Of a stretch of 64,000 nt of DNA, positions 32,536 to 43,049 are shown piece after piece. A program made the position numbers and the translations under genes. Origin of the DNA: Fonsecaea monophora. Lineage: Eukaryota > Ascomycota > Eurotiomycetes > Chaetothyriales > Herpotrichiellaceae. Position 1 is the stretch's first letter; every line of letters starts with the position of its first letter. The DNA is taken from positions 248,001-312,000 of the forward strand of contig NW_019173948.1 in the NCBI RefSeq assembly GCF_001642475.1. Reading direction: 5' to 3'. The notes beneath the pieces are model-generated. The model saw only the letters and a list, made by a program, of their open reading frames with translations, searched no databases and was not told where the DNA came from.

Positions 32536-32739
32536 CGAAGGGCAAGCCAGTCCAAGTGCAAGACGCTCGGTATCGCAAGTGCACCTCATTCAGATACACC
32601 AGCTTTTCGCCTCTCACCATTCATTTCTCTGGGTACAACTGAAATCAGTACCAAGCCCACAACAACTCAGATCCAACTCAAGCCTGTTAAACTTGGCACG
32701 AATCACACACAACGACAACATTCCACATCAAAGTCGAAG

Positions 32740-33096
32740 ATGGGTGCCAATAGAAACCTGAGAAGTTCGTGCTCATCACTGCCGGATTCGAAGGCTTTGT
32801 CACAACGTCAACTCACAGTGCGGATAGGCAGCAGCAAGACCAAACAACCCAGACCCCGGATCATCCTCAGAATCAAGCTTCCATCTTCCTCCTCACGACA
32901 AACCACCGCAACCTGCTGTAAGCCAAGTACTCAAAGGAAGATATTGAAACGCGCCAAACCACATATGAAGCCACGCAACCGTCGTGGTGGTGGGCATGAT
33001 GTGGCAGGCAACAAAGGAGTAACAAGGAGGACCGGGACGGTTTTACGATTCACGATGAAGGATGGCAAGGCTGTGAAGGCGGAAGTGATCCGGTAA
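32740..33096 (+). CDS. Small, strongly basic orphan protein
   Basis: This is a 118-residue frame with a true ATG in a good context (GAAGATGG). I do not recognise it. It is rich in Lys and Arg along its whole length and has almost no acidic residues. The middle part alternates hydrophobic and basic residues (RIILRIKL), a Gly/Arg patch (RNRRGGGHD) follows, and the end TGTVLRFTMKDGKAVKAEVI could form a beta hairpin. No signal peptide or membrane helix is present. The composition suggests nucleic-acid binding or nuclear location, but that is inference. A TATA box and typical leader upstream favour a real gene. Without homologues I cannot exclude a chance frame. Confidence 0.5.
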   Translation: MGANRNLRSSCSSLPDSKALSQRQLTVRIGSSKTKQPRPRIILRIKLPSSSSRQTTATCCKPSTQRKILKRAKPHMKPRNRRGGGHDVAGNKGVTRRTGTVLRFTMKDGKAVKAEVIR

Positions 33097-33749
33097 AGCA
33101 ACTTATTGTTGCTGCATAGAAGATCTTGTGGGAGCAGATCGGCGTCTCAAACTGAAGCCAACTTCACGGAAACGTTTTCACACAGGCGGCTGGTGCTTGG
33201 TGGTATATGTCTGTTGATACAGGCTGGAATTTTAATTGAATGGTAGGAGGAAGGGGAAGACGTTGACATGTCAGTCGAGTATACAAGGATGTAGGATAGT
33301 CGAGAGGCTGTGCTTGTAATTATGTGTATGAGGTTGATGTTGGACAGACTAGAGCCAGTTGGTCGCTTGGTGGCTGCAAGATGATGTATGTTATTCTGGG
33401 GAAATGTACAGGGAGACAGGCTGGAGAGAGTTTCTCCGTATGTACGAGTAGTTGATGAGCAGGATCAGGAAGCACCAAGTATTATTGAAAACCACCCACC
33501 ATGACCACCAACAGCGCCACCAGGGCAGGGGCAACATTCCCTGCAGCGGCCGCCCAACTCCACCCCTAAAGGTTTGCGATTAGCTAGTGGCTCCAGTGGT
33601 GGATGAGCAGATGGAGCCTGTACTTGTGCCTCAAGCACCAATTTTGCAGCTTCATACATACTCTCTGAACTTTTGCGCTGAAGAAACCCATGATCTTTTA
33701 AGGGCGTGCACTGGGTCTCTACGCATCGGCCCAAACTCCTCACTCAACA
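33097..33749. other. Intergenic region before ypq1
   Basis: No gene or RNA is seen; presumably the 3' end of the small basic gene and the ypq1 promoter. Confidence 0.4.
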
Positions 33750-35013
33750 ATGGCGTCGCTCGTCAGCTTTTTATCGAGCTCCCCTTCCACCAACGGCGAC
33801 CTCCCCCTCACCACCCGCGAAGCCTTCTCGGGCATATTTGGGTCCATCTCGCTGGCCTGCTGGATATTCCTGCTCGTGCCGCAGCTGATCGAAAACTACC
33901 GCAACGGCTCTGCTGAGGCCATCTCCCTCCTCTTCATCTTCGTCTGGTTCCTGGGCGACATTGCAAACCTCGCCGGCGCCCTGTGGGCCGGGCTCGTCCC
34001 CGTCGTGGTCGCCATCGGCGTCTACTTTTGCATCGCGGACGGCGTGCTCATTGGGCAATGCCTCTACTATGGCATCAGGAACAAGAGGAGGGAAGCGCGG
34101 GCACTGCTCTCTACACGGGCGTCGGCTTCAAGTAGCAGTGGTGCCGCCGCCGCTGCTCCTACGGGAGCTGATGGCGAGACGGGTGCCGCTCCTAGCGGTG
34201 CTGCCGACGGCGAGCAGTCGAGGCACGGGAGTTCGGAGGAGGAACCCCTCCTCAAGCGCACCCGCACAAACAGCATCACAATCCCGGGATCGATGGACCG
34301 GAGGCGGAGCAGTGTGAGTCTACGACGCCGACGGAGCAGCTTTGCCGCCGCCCACCACGACCAGCTGGCCAAAATCCTTGAGGAAAGCGACGACTCCGGC
34401 ACAAGGCTCTGGTTCAGAAACGCAATGAGCGTGTTGGCCATTGGCGTCGTCGGCGCCGCTGGGTGGGCTCTAGCCTACGAGTCCGGCGCGTGGAAGCCCT
34501 CTCCTACGTCGGGCGGTGCCGATTCAGAAGAGATGGCCGCCGGTGCCCAGGTGCTTGGGTACCTCAGCGCGGTGGCCTACCTAGGCGCCAGGATCCCCCA
34601 GATCATCAAGAATGCGAGGGATAGAAGTTGCGAAGGTAAAGAACCAAAAAAGACTTCCTCCCACCACTCTCCCCCAACTCGTTCTGAACAGCTCAACAAG
34701 AAAGAGATTTTTGTCTGTGTAGTCCATTTGACATTTGACCCTGGGATTTTTAATGGCTAATATTCCCCGATTCGTCAACTTCTCCGCAGGTCTCTCGCTG
34801 CTGTTCTTTATCCTGTCACTGATGGGCAACCTTACCTACGGCGCAGGCATCCTCTGCCACTCGACCGAACATAAATATGTCATCAAGAATCTGCCTTGGT
34901 TGATTGGCAGTTTGGGAACCATGGTCGAGGACATCACCATCTTCATCCAGTTCCACCTATACAAGATAAAAGAGGAGGATAATGCGGAGTCGCCAGAGCA
35001 TGCAGTAATATGA
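33750..35013 (+). CDS. ypq1: Vacuolar PQ-loop basic amino-acid transporter (Ypq1/Rtc2 family)
   Basis: Two exons, 33750-34635 and 34790-35013, encode 369 residues. The 154-base intron (GTAAAG..CGCAG) joins CEG-LSLLFF. Two PQ-loop repeats are present: P44-Q45 in WIFLLVPQLIENYRNGSAEAIS and P283-Q284 in LGARIPQIIKNARDRSCEGLS. About seven hydrophobic helices fit the family. The central loop (about 112-225) is long, Ala/Ser/Arg-rich and carries EEEPLLKR, an acidic-dileucine-like vacuolar sorting signal of the Ypq group. In yeast, Ypq proteins move cationic amino acids across the vacuolar membrane. The gene appears complete. The exact substrate is inferred. Confidence 0.93.
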
Positions 35014-36912
35014 AAAAGGGAGAAGTATCCAGGAAGTGGTGCACATACTACCATGCAAAAGTGTAATTTCCCGGCATAAAGAGATATATTCGCGGGGTCC
35101 ATTTCTGAGCAGGACGGCGCTCTCCATGTATGGGTCTCAGGGCAGACATACGAGGGGATCGGGTACGGTCAGTTCTGCTATGGCGTTCTTGTCCTGTTCT
35201 TTGTTCACAAAACAAAAATGATCAGTATCATGTGGCGCAAACTATGGAACAGGTAATACAAAAATCTAAATCATGTGGCAAGGGGGCGGGAGGCGGAGGA
35301 TGCTGGGAGCCGGATCATGTCACTGGGAAGAAGTCATCGAGACCATCTCGCCCTCGAATCTGAGTAAGATTTGTCGTATATCTGTCGCGGGTTAGGCAAC
35401 GAACTGCTGTGCATCACCCAAACCTCGATTCTCTTTCAAAGCAATTCCCATCCGTGGGCAATGCCAGCTGACTCCTTGATGTGGTCATTGATTACTGTGT
35501 ATATACACAACACAATCACCATCTGTCTCATAAGCGAAATAATGTCCGAGATTCTCGCCTAAGTCGACCAACGGCAACTACTACTTGTTTTGTTGGTACA
35601 ACTACTAGGTATGGTACCTCGCACCATTCGCTGTAACAGACGCCACCCGGAATGCGCATGCATGGTGCCTTGTGTGTGCGTGACAGATGCAGATACGAGC
35701 AGTTTTTTTCCTTCTCTCTTCCGCCCACGTCTCGGTAACGCATGACATTTTGAGAACCCTCTTGCGACTTGAATGTGCATAGTCGGGTCTTGGTCTTCTC
35801 CTCCTCTTTTCACGTTCGTCCTAACCACACGCGAGCTGCAGCGGGAAGAGTTGGTGCAATGCATGAAGTCGACGCAAGCGTCCTCGGTAGTCGGTAGGGG
35901 TACGTCATCCCAAAGAAATCTTCACCAGCCCTTCTCCTTGGGGATAGGCACGTTGGGCACTGGATGGGCAACCATGGGACAAGCGCGCACTGGCGCGCCC
36001 AGGGATGTGCAAAACTCGTACGGAGTAGTAAATAAATGGCTAATGCTCGGCACGGAAGAGGTGACTATGATGCACAGGCGGGAACAATGGGAGAAGATTG
36101 TTTGTTGGGTTCCAGGTTTGCTCGGATGCAAAGAAACTTGAGGCACTGCAGGGATCCATGGGGGAGTCGAGCCAGGCATGCAATTGGTGCAAACACGCCC
36201 AACCCTGTTCCTGCGTCGGGGGGCAGTGCGCCAATTATTGCCCATTCAATTGCACCGCCTGGGCTGCCACTAAGCTCTGCTAGGCTCCCCCCGGTGACAC
36301 CCTATGAGGATCCCGCTGGGCCTTTGGCTGGGCTTCTGGGGCGATCCCTGCAGTGTTTCGTCTCTCTTTCCCACACTGCGCCTAGAGAATTGCAACCCTC
36401 TCAATTCATCCATTCATCCTACTGCTTTTACCGAGTACGCTTTCTTGATTCAATATTCAACTCCCTCATTCACTCACTCCATCACTTATTCACACCTGAC
36501 ACTGTCCACTTTTTCTCTTTTTTACATTCTCCTCCTTTCTCACCTTTCAAACACCACATACCCCCATATTTCCCTCGCTTTGTCCCCCCTTTGTCTTATT
36601 ACCATCGCTTTTTTCTTAAACATCCATCATCTGTCCAATACCAAGCGTCAATCAGCGTCTCGCCTGCGTTGACTCTTGTAGAACCGAATTTCCAACCCTC
36701 ACCAAGCACACGTGCCTCTCGCTACCTCGATCATCACCAGGATCAGGCCCTTCGTTCGCGGCCCTGACTCGCCTTCGAGGAAATATCTTAACAGCTTTGA
36801 CACCGACGCACTCTCTTCGCGCCCTCAAGCCTTCCCAGGCCGGGTCTCAATTGTTTCAACATTTTCGTACCTCGAATCCGAACCCCCCCTTGCTTCTTAT
36901 CTTCTCAACAAG
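35014..36912. other. Long intergenic region upstream of the Mid2-like gene
   Basis: From about 36380 to 36700 the plus strand is strongly pyrimidine-rich (CT tracts), as in leaders of highly expressed fungal genes, so the mRNA probably starts there. An open frame at 36036-36767 through this tract is low complexity and rejected. Between 35014 and 36380 I see nothing I can support. Confidence 0.45.
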
Positions 36913-37725
36913 ATGCGGTCTCTCACCGTAGTCTTTTTCAGCTTGCTCTGTGCATCCGCCGTTTCAGCAGATCCTCTCGACGATGCTATAGCACTCTTCA
37001 AACGACAAAATGTCCCATTGTCTACTGGCAGTTCCGACACCAGCAGTTCCACCACTCCAACTACCTCTCCGACCAGTAGCGACGACGACGACTCGACCAC
37101 TACTACTGTTACGAGCGATACCACCTCTGCCACCACGGAGACCACATCCTCTACAATCACCCTTCCCCCAACCTCATCGTCCTCGGTGACTGTGATCACG
37201 TCGACATCCACACGTACTCCTTCCTCCTCTTCCTCCTCTGACGATGACAGCACTTCGGACCAGTCCACCTCCACGGAGACTAGCACATTTACTCCATCAA
37301 GGACTTTGATTACTACAAGCTCGCTCCAAGAGGTCATTACCACAATCACAAGTGTCAGCGAAGGGAGCACCGTCCATCTTACCAGCACCGGTAGCAGCCT
37401 TGTTCCAGTCACAACCAGTGTTGATCCCGCTTCCCTGACGGGTGGAGGCGGCAAAGGCGGCAGTTCGGGTCTCAGCGATACAGCCAAGGCAACCATTGGA
37501 GGTGTGGTGGGCGGCGTTGGTGGTGCTCTGTTGCTTGCTGGATTGGCATACACCGCCTGGAGGATTTGGGGTAAGAAGAAGAGCCTTCACGACGACGATC
37601 TCTACGACCCCAATCTCAACCAAGACAAACTCAGCGGCACCACAGGGTCTGATTCTACGCCGTTCCGTTCCACGCTGGATCAATACCATTCTCCCGGACC
37701 TGTCAACACCGCGTCAAACTTTTAG
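36913..37725 (+). CDS. Mid2/WSC-like single-pass cell-surface protein, Ser/Thr-rich
   Basis: A single exon encodes 270 residues from ATG 36913. The frame is open further upstream but only from non-ATG codons. Residues 1-19 are a signal peptide (ending SAVSA). A Lys-Arg at 30-31 could be cut by the Kex2 protease. Residues 35-170 are dominated by Ser and Thr, with two Asp runs, suiting dense O-mannosylation. A Gly-rich stretch leads into one membrane helix at about 194-219, then KKK and a 48-residue acidic/polar cytosolic tail. This is the architecture of wall-stress sensors. There is no WSC cysteine domain, so Mid2-like is the nearest class, but sequence identity could not be checked. Sensor function is inference. 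Confidence 0.8.
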   Translation: MRSLTVVFFSLLCASAVSADPLDDAIALFKRQNVPLSTGSSDTSSSTTPTTSPTSSDDDDSTTTTVTSDTTSATTETTSSTITLPPTSSSSVTVITSTSTRTPSSSSSSDDDSTSDQSTSTETSTFTPSRTLITTSSLQEVITTITSVSEGSTVHLTSTGSSLVPVTTSVDPASLTGGGGKGGSSGLSDTAKATIGGVVGGVGGALLLAGLAYTAWRIWGKKKSLHDDDLYDPNLNQDKLSGTTGSDSTPFRSTLDQYHSPGPVNTASNF

Positions 37726-38562
37726 AAGCCGCGAGCTACCAAACTAATACCTTGACGATCGTTATGACAGCACTTGGTCTTCGACTTTTATTAGCGAGAG
37801 AGAGCGCAACTTGTGTGGATCCTTTCAAACATCAAAACCCATCCAACCAAGACCCACCCGGATCGGCCGGGAGGGCAATTTACAGTGAATGAAACTGCTT
37901 CCAATGTATTAGGGGGGCATAATTCGTGCTGCTCAGCACTTATTTTCACCAATGTCCTATCTTGTTTGAAGCTGTACATAGGATATGGAAATCGGGGCTA
38001 GGCGTAGTCTGAGGCATTGGCTAGCTAGAGATACAAATTTCCTTTTTTCCTTTTGTTGTGTCGCATTTTCCCTCCAATGTTTCACCGTTGATTCGCGTGA
38101 GTTGAGAGTTCATGATCGTCCGAGGTCAATCTTGGCATAAAAGCAAGGCGAAGCCTCCAACGTCTACTACCAGTAATAATAATCATAATGCAAAGAAGGA
38201 TTCACCCAGGATTGAAGCAAGCCAGCGCTTACGTATGCTATGGAGATGTAGTTGTACGAGAACTTTTCATTGTCGTACTTTTCTCGGGCGAGTCGTGTGA
38301 GCACCTGACTATTCTAAATGTAGCTTAGTCATGTTCTAATGGCTGGTCTGCAAACACGGTCGCGCTCACGCGTCATTCGGTTCTCGAGTCGCCCGTTGCA
38401 CGTCCAGCCGTTGTAGAGACCAGCCACTCACAGAGACAAGGACAAATTTCTCAAGCAGACCCTGTCTTTCTCGTCAACCTCGACTCTGGCCATCCACCAG
38501 AGAGCTAATACACGAGACTCCAGACAGATAGAGAAGAACGACACAGGGAAGACGGAAAGAGG
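37726..38562. other. Intergenic region
   Basis: These 837 bases lie between two plus-strand genes. No coding frame, RNA or strong promoter element could be identified. Confidence 0.4.
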
Positions 38563-39747
38563 ATGTTCTTCCTTTCTTCTCCACCGCAGCAGCAGTCCAA
38601 CCTTTTCCTGCCCTCGACCTCTCAAAAGTCCCGCCACCCGACTTTCTCAAACTCTCCCAGTCACGACAATACCTACGGGCGGGCGCACGCTCGGGCGTAC
38701 TACGCTCCCCATTCTCCCTCGCCGCTGCGGACGACGAGGAATGCGAACCTGATGCCTTCCCCTCCGCAGCGCAAGGGTGATTATTGTAGTAGCTTGCTGA
38801 GTTCGTCGCCTCTGCGGGGTGGTTTGTCGGAGCATCAAGATGAGAACAACATGGAGAGTGAGAACGAGGAAGGAATTGAGACATTGACGGCCTCTGGCTT
38901 CCGTTCGAAGGTGCAGGAGACACCTACAGGAAAGCTGGATTTCCGAACATATGGATGCGAGGGGCAGGTATCATTGATTTCGCCGCCTGATTCAGGCTCG
39001 AACCGCAAATTCGGCTCAAAGTTCTTCTCGCACGAGCAATTAACTTTCGATCCCTCTCCATCTACCTCGTTCGCCAGTATCCCGCGCCCAAGTATCTCGA
39101 CGACTTCGGGCCATCAGAATCCGTCACAATGGGAACTGCGCTCCCGCTCGTCGAGTCCGTCATCTCTTCTAAACAGTCAAACCAACAGAAGTCGAGAACA
39201 AAGAAAGTCGAAGTTTCTAGATCGCATCCGGCGGAGAAGAGACGACGACAGATCCGAACAGGTCGGCGAGCAGGTGTTGCGAATGGATTTTGTCAAAGAG
39301 AGGAGGGTCTGGGAGAGAGAAATGGCACGCAGAGCTGCAATGGAGGCTGCTCAAGAAGAGGAGGTGGAGAGCGAAGATGACGATGACGACGATGAAGAAG
39401 AAGAACCGGAGCTAAGCCCGACGCACGAATTCGAGGAAGATATCGAAGTGGATGAGTTGATACGGCAATATGAGCAAGAGCAACTCCAAACGGTGAAGGA
39501 TGATGAGTTTGTGGTCGAAGATGCCGAGGACGAAGAATATGAGCGATTGTTTAGAGAGATGGAGATCCTGTCTCAGCACTCGCAGCCTCTATCGCAAAAC
39601 CTACTGGCGTCTCAACCGCCACGACCGGAAAATGAACGAGTCATCGGTCAAACGAGTCTGCATACAGCGCAGACTTCTCTTCCTGGCGAGCCTCCGCTGC
39701 CGCAGCATGGGAACACATTTAATGATGAAACGATGGATCTGTCTTGA
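38563..39747 (+). CDS. Unrecognised nuclear-type acidic coiled-coil protein
   Basis: A single exon encodes 394 residues from a true ATG. I do not recognise the family. The N-terminal 210 residues are Ser/Pro-rich and likely disordered, with repeated SPSPLR / SSSPLR motifs that resemble proline-directed kinase sites. From about 215 comes a basic helix (REQRKSKFLDRIRRRRDDDRSEQ) and a long charged helix (VLRMDFVKERRVWEREMARRA). A strongly acidic tract DDDDDDEEEEPE follows, then acidic segments ending LFREMEILSQHSQPL. The mix of basic and acidic tracts suggests a nuclear protein, but no function can be named. The coding potential is convincing. Confidence 0.72.
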   Translation: MFFLSSPPQQQSNLFLPSTSQKSRHPTFSNSPSHDNTYGRAHARAYYAPHSPSPLRTTRNANLMPSPPQRKGDYCSSLLSSSPLRGGLSEHQDENNMESENEEGIETLTASGFRSKVQETPTGKLDFRTYGCEGQVSLISPPDSGSNRKFGSKFFSHEQLTFDPSPSTSFASIPRPSISTTSGHQNPSQWELRSRSSSPSSLLNSQTNRSREQRKSKFLDRIRRRRDDDRSEQVGEQVLRMDFVKERRVWEREMARRAAMEAAQEEEVESEDDDDDDEEEEPELSPTHEFEEDIEVDELIRQYEQEQLQTVKDDEFVVEDAEDEEYERLFREMEILSQHSQPLSQNLLASQPPRPENERVIGQTSLHTAQTSLPGEPPLPQHGNTFNDETMDLS

Positions 39748-40647
39748 TTATGTCTGAGTTTTTTTGGGAGAAATTGCGGTACCAGACTCTGAAAGCTGAG
39801 AATTGTTGCGGGTGTACCGAGTAATCATGCAAGGTCACATTGTGGCATTCGCCCATCCGTAGAAACATTATGAGAGGAGCACAGTCTGGCAATGGCACGT
39901 TTGCCGTGGACAATCATACACACATAGATACACACATACAGCATTGAGTGAGGTTGAGGGCCTGTCTTGAGGGGGGCACCACGATGCCATGATGCCGTCC
40001 AGGGTGTCAAACATGTCGATACTGTCAAGACATTGACTATGAAGGCAGTCCCTTCGTCACCAGCTTCTCTTTAACACCCAATAGACCGAGAAAGACAAAC
40101 ATGTCTCTCTCCTCTTGCACCTGCACATCTACCTCCTCCTCTGCTACTAATTCTTCGAAACCGTTCTATCCTCTCATAACAGATATCTTTTAAAGCCCCC
40201 TAATATGAAAAATAGTCCTCTCTACCGAATACTCGAAATACCTAAACCTGCCTACAGAGGTACTAATGCATTGCATTGTATCACTTGCTCGATTGCGGGC
40301 CACTGACGTCCGTCAGATTCTCGGGATATAAGAGAGAGTGTGTGGACATACAAGTGAAGAATGTGTATGTGGTATCACGAGCACAGCTCGGAACTACCTA
40401 GGCAGGTACATATTGCTCAGATTGCTCCACGGTGTACTCGGTCCTGTATTATTTCGAATAAAGCATTCCCTTTCAAACGAGTCAGGCTTTGAACCTCTGT
40501 TATTTTTTCCCCCACGCGTCGTGGTCGGCTGCGCAGCCTGTGCTCATCCATCGCTTTCTACCGTCACAAACAAACGGGCCATATATAGCAGTTGCTAAAC
40601 CTTTCTAGCCATACACCCTCTCTCTGGCTGGCTCGACCACCCGTCAC
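39748..40647. other. Convergent intergenic region
   Basis: These 900 bases separate stop codons. A CCTAGGCAGGTAC-type motif occurs at about 40398. No gene is supported. Confidence 0.4.
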
Positions 40648-41927
40648 CTACTGAGTTGGACACCCTTCTTCCGGACCCTCGCCTCCGTCACCTCCCAACA
40701 ATCCGCCCATACCCGGTAGGGGGTTGGCGACGAGATCGTCCGGAGGTGCGCCCTCGCTCTGCATCTCCTGCATCTTCTCCCAGATGAACTCGCGGCACTT
40801 GGGGTCGTCGTCGCTGTAGCCCGGTTCCTCGAACTTGGCGACGATGGTGCGCACGATGACGTGCTGGCGCGAGAAGCGCTCGTGCTCGGCCTGCGCTAGT
40901 TTCGGCGGCTGGTTCGTCTGTAGGTAGTCGGGGAACTTCTCCGACAGCTCCTTCATGGGCTCGTACAGCATGTCCTTATTGGTCAGCTGCTCCATCATGC
41001 CCAGGAACATCTTGGACAGCTCGCTGTCCGACTGCGACCCGGACTCGGCCTCCAGCGCCCGCAGCATCTCGGCCAGCATGTCCTCCTCTGACTTTTGCTG
41101 GGATGACTTGGCTGTCGCTGACGTCGCCGCAGCCGAGGACGACTCCATGCGCGCCATGGTCTTACGAATCGTGTCCTCGAACGAGCTCGACCCTTGTTTC
41201 GCCGCGGTCGCTGACCCTGTCGATGCTGATGCTGACGGGCCTATAGCTGTCCCTCCTGTCACTTCCGGGCTCCGTGATTTCGACTTGGCCTTGGACTCAC
41301 TGTCCCTCCTCGTCGCTTCCGCGTGTGCCATATCCCCGACTTTCCCGCCGACATCTTCCCCCAAGATGGCCTTCAGGAGGTCCTCGGGTTTTATGCCCTC
41401 GGCCTCCATTTTCTGCGTGAATTCCTCGAGTTCGCGTCCCATCTTTGAAAGATCCTCAGGTGTGGCAGCGCTGGCGGCTGGATCAAGCGACATCTTAGAC
41501 ATGACGTCGGACATTTCAGCGGTCAGCCGGGCCATGAATTCATCATCTGATTCCGAGGCATGAGGACCAGAGGGGATGTGTAGGTCCGGTGGGAGGGCTG
41601 ATTTCTCGGTCGACGGTCTGCCTGGACCAGAGGACGAAGGGGCAGGTTCTGAAGAGAGGGATTTTGATTGTTGCTGAGAGGTAGCGGCGGAGAATTGATC
41701 GAGAACATCTAGAGGAGGGGAGCGTGTCAGCATCGATGACCATCTGGTTTTAGGGAGGCAGGAGCATAGATCATGCTTGCGCGTGCATGCGTACCGTCGA
41801 GGTCGTCGAAATCTGGATCTGAATCCTCATCTATGGCTGCCTCGGGAGGCTTTTGACTAGAGGATTCTGGTTGCGAGGCTGTTGTCGCTTGCGACTTGGA
41901 ATCTGAGGACTGAGGCGGTTCAGCCAT
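40648..41927 (-). CDS. pex19: Pex19, peroxisomal membrane-protein import receptor
   Basis: Two exons, 41927-41795 and 41708-40648, encode 397 residues. The 86-base intron (GTACGC..TCTAG) lies within the conserved N-terminal motif DFDDLD-DVLDQFS, which in Pex19 proteins binds Pex3. The middle part carries LTAEMSDVMSKM and FTQKMEAEGIKPEDLL helices. The C-terminal domain (MFLGMMEQLTNKDMLYEPMKELSEKFPDYL) is the membrane-protein signal-binding region. The protein ends CPTQ, a CaaX box expected to be farnesylated, as in other Pex19 proteins. Pex19 is a cytosolic chaperone that delivers peroxisomal membrane proteins to Pex3. An Ala/Ser-rich linker lies around 180-230. The gene is complete. Confidence 0.95.
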
Positions 41928-43049
41928 TTTGGTAAATGGCTATGCCAGCCAAGACAAGACAGTCGAGCGCACAGTGCCTGACAATCGGGTGAAGTCGAAT
42001 TCGGCACTTGTACGTCGTTCTTTGTGGCTGGTGATGGTGCGGAAGACACGAATTGAGAGGTGTCGAGGAGAGGCTCTGGATGTCCGAAGCACGGAAGAGT
42101 ATCTCAACAGCAAGAAAGGGGGCACCTTGTGAGTATCGCAATTGTCTCTAGCACCAGAGGACGAGGCTCGGCCTGGCTGTGAAACTTGGAAGTGAACAAG
42201 TGGATTTGACTCTGGACCCCGCAAACCGAGGTACGTACTTCACCGAGCCTGTGCGCATGACGAAAAGGGAAGGGCGATTATTAGAGATTTTTGGGGGAAT
42301 GTGGACTAGTGCCAATTTGCATGCCGCATGAGGAAACATGCCTATTACCTCTATTGACTATACGAGTACGAGTATGTCCAGAGGTCCTTTTCAACCTCAC
42401 ATCATCCTAAAGAAGCAATCTTCAACGTCCTTGTTCTCTGGACAGGTGTGCAAATTGACGCAATCTCTACTCAGCTGCCAAATCACACCGACACTGCCAT
42501 CACCTTGAAGGCCCAACGGCCATTGTGAAAGCCAACAACCAATTGATGTCCATGTCACGCCCATCGATCAGCATTCACAAGGCTCACCTGCTCACAAAAA
42601 CTGGGATGCTGTGGCTATAGAATGCACGATACCATCTCGCAATGCTTGGCTCAAGGCAGAATACCATCATCAGGCGTCCCGGATCGGAAATTCATGCCAC
42701 TGCAGTGCTATGGATGGAGTTGCCACCGGAGCGCTGCATAGAACCAAATCGGGACTAGCTTCTAAAGTGTTGTTCGCTTGCCAGGCTTGTCCCGTTGAGC
42801 AGCGCAACTCGTGCCCCAGACTCTTTGCTTGATGCAACTCTCGAGATCAGCTAGTATTGTGGATCATGCGGCGTGGAATTGACCGATGCTGTCTCTGACG
42901 TCGACCATGGAGGCTTTGGAGCATATCGCCAAGTACATCTGCCTCGAGCGATGCCTGCTGCCTGCTGTTCGAGGTATATATACCCGTGGTAAAAGCCATG
43001 ACTTCGACTATGAATACCTCTACAAGTATTGCGACAAAGTCATATCAGA
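41928..43049. other. Divergent promoter region, pex19 / hydrolase
   Basis: These 1.12 kb carry no supportable gene. The TATA box near the right end belongs to the hydrolase. Confidence 0.45.
42975..42982 (+). promoter_or_regulatory. TATA box (TATATATA) of the hydrolase gene
   Basis: TATATATA lies 75 bases upstream of the ATG at 43050. A start about 30 bases downstream would give a leader of some 40-45 bases. Strong TATA boxes in fungi often mark regulated genes. Confidence 0.55.

Larger units (their letters stand above)
31749..32739. other. Intergenic region upstream of the small basic gene
   Basis: It contains a short tandem repeat at 32445-32485 and a TATA box at 32528. From about 32560 the sequence becomes CA/TC-rich and purine-poor, like a fungal mRNA leader. 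Other open frames are not supported. Confidence 0.45.

Noticed and set aside
36036..36767. 243-codon plus-strand frame
   Set aside because: Much of it is translation of the pyrimidine-rich leader (Ser/Phe/His/Pro); no domain, and it overlaps the leader of the Mid2-like gene.
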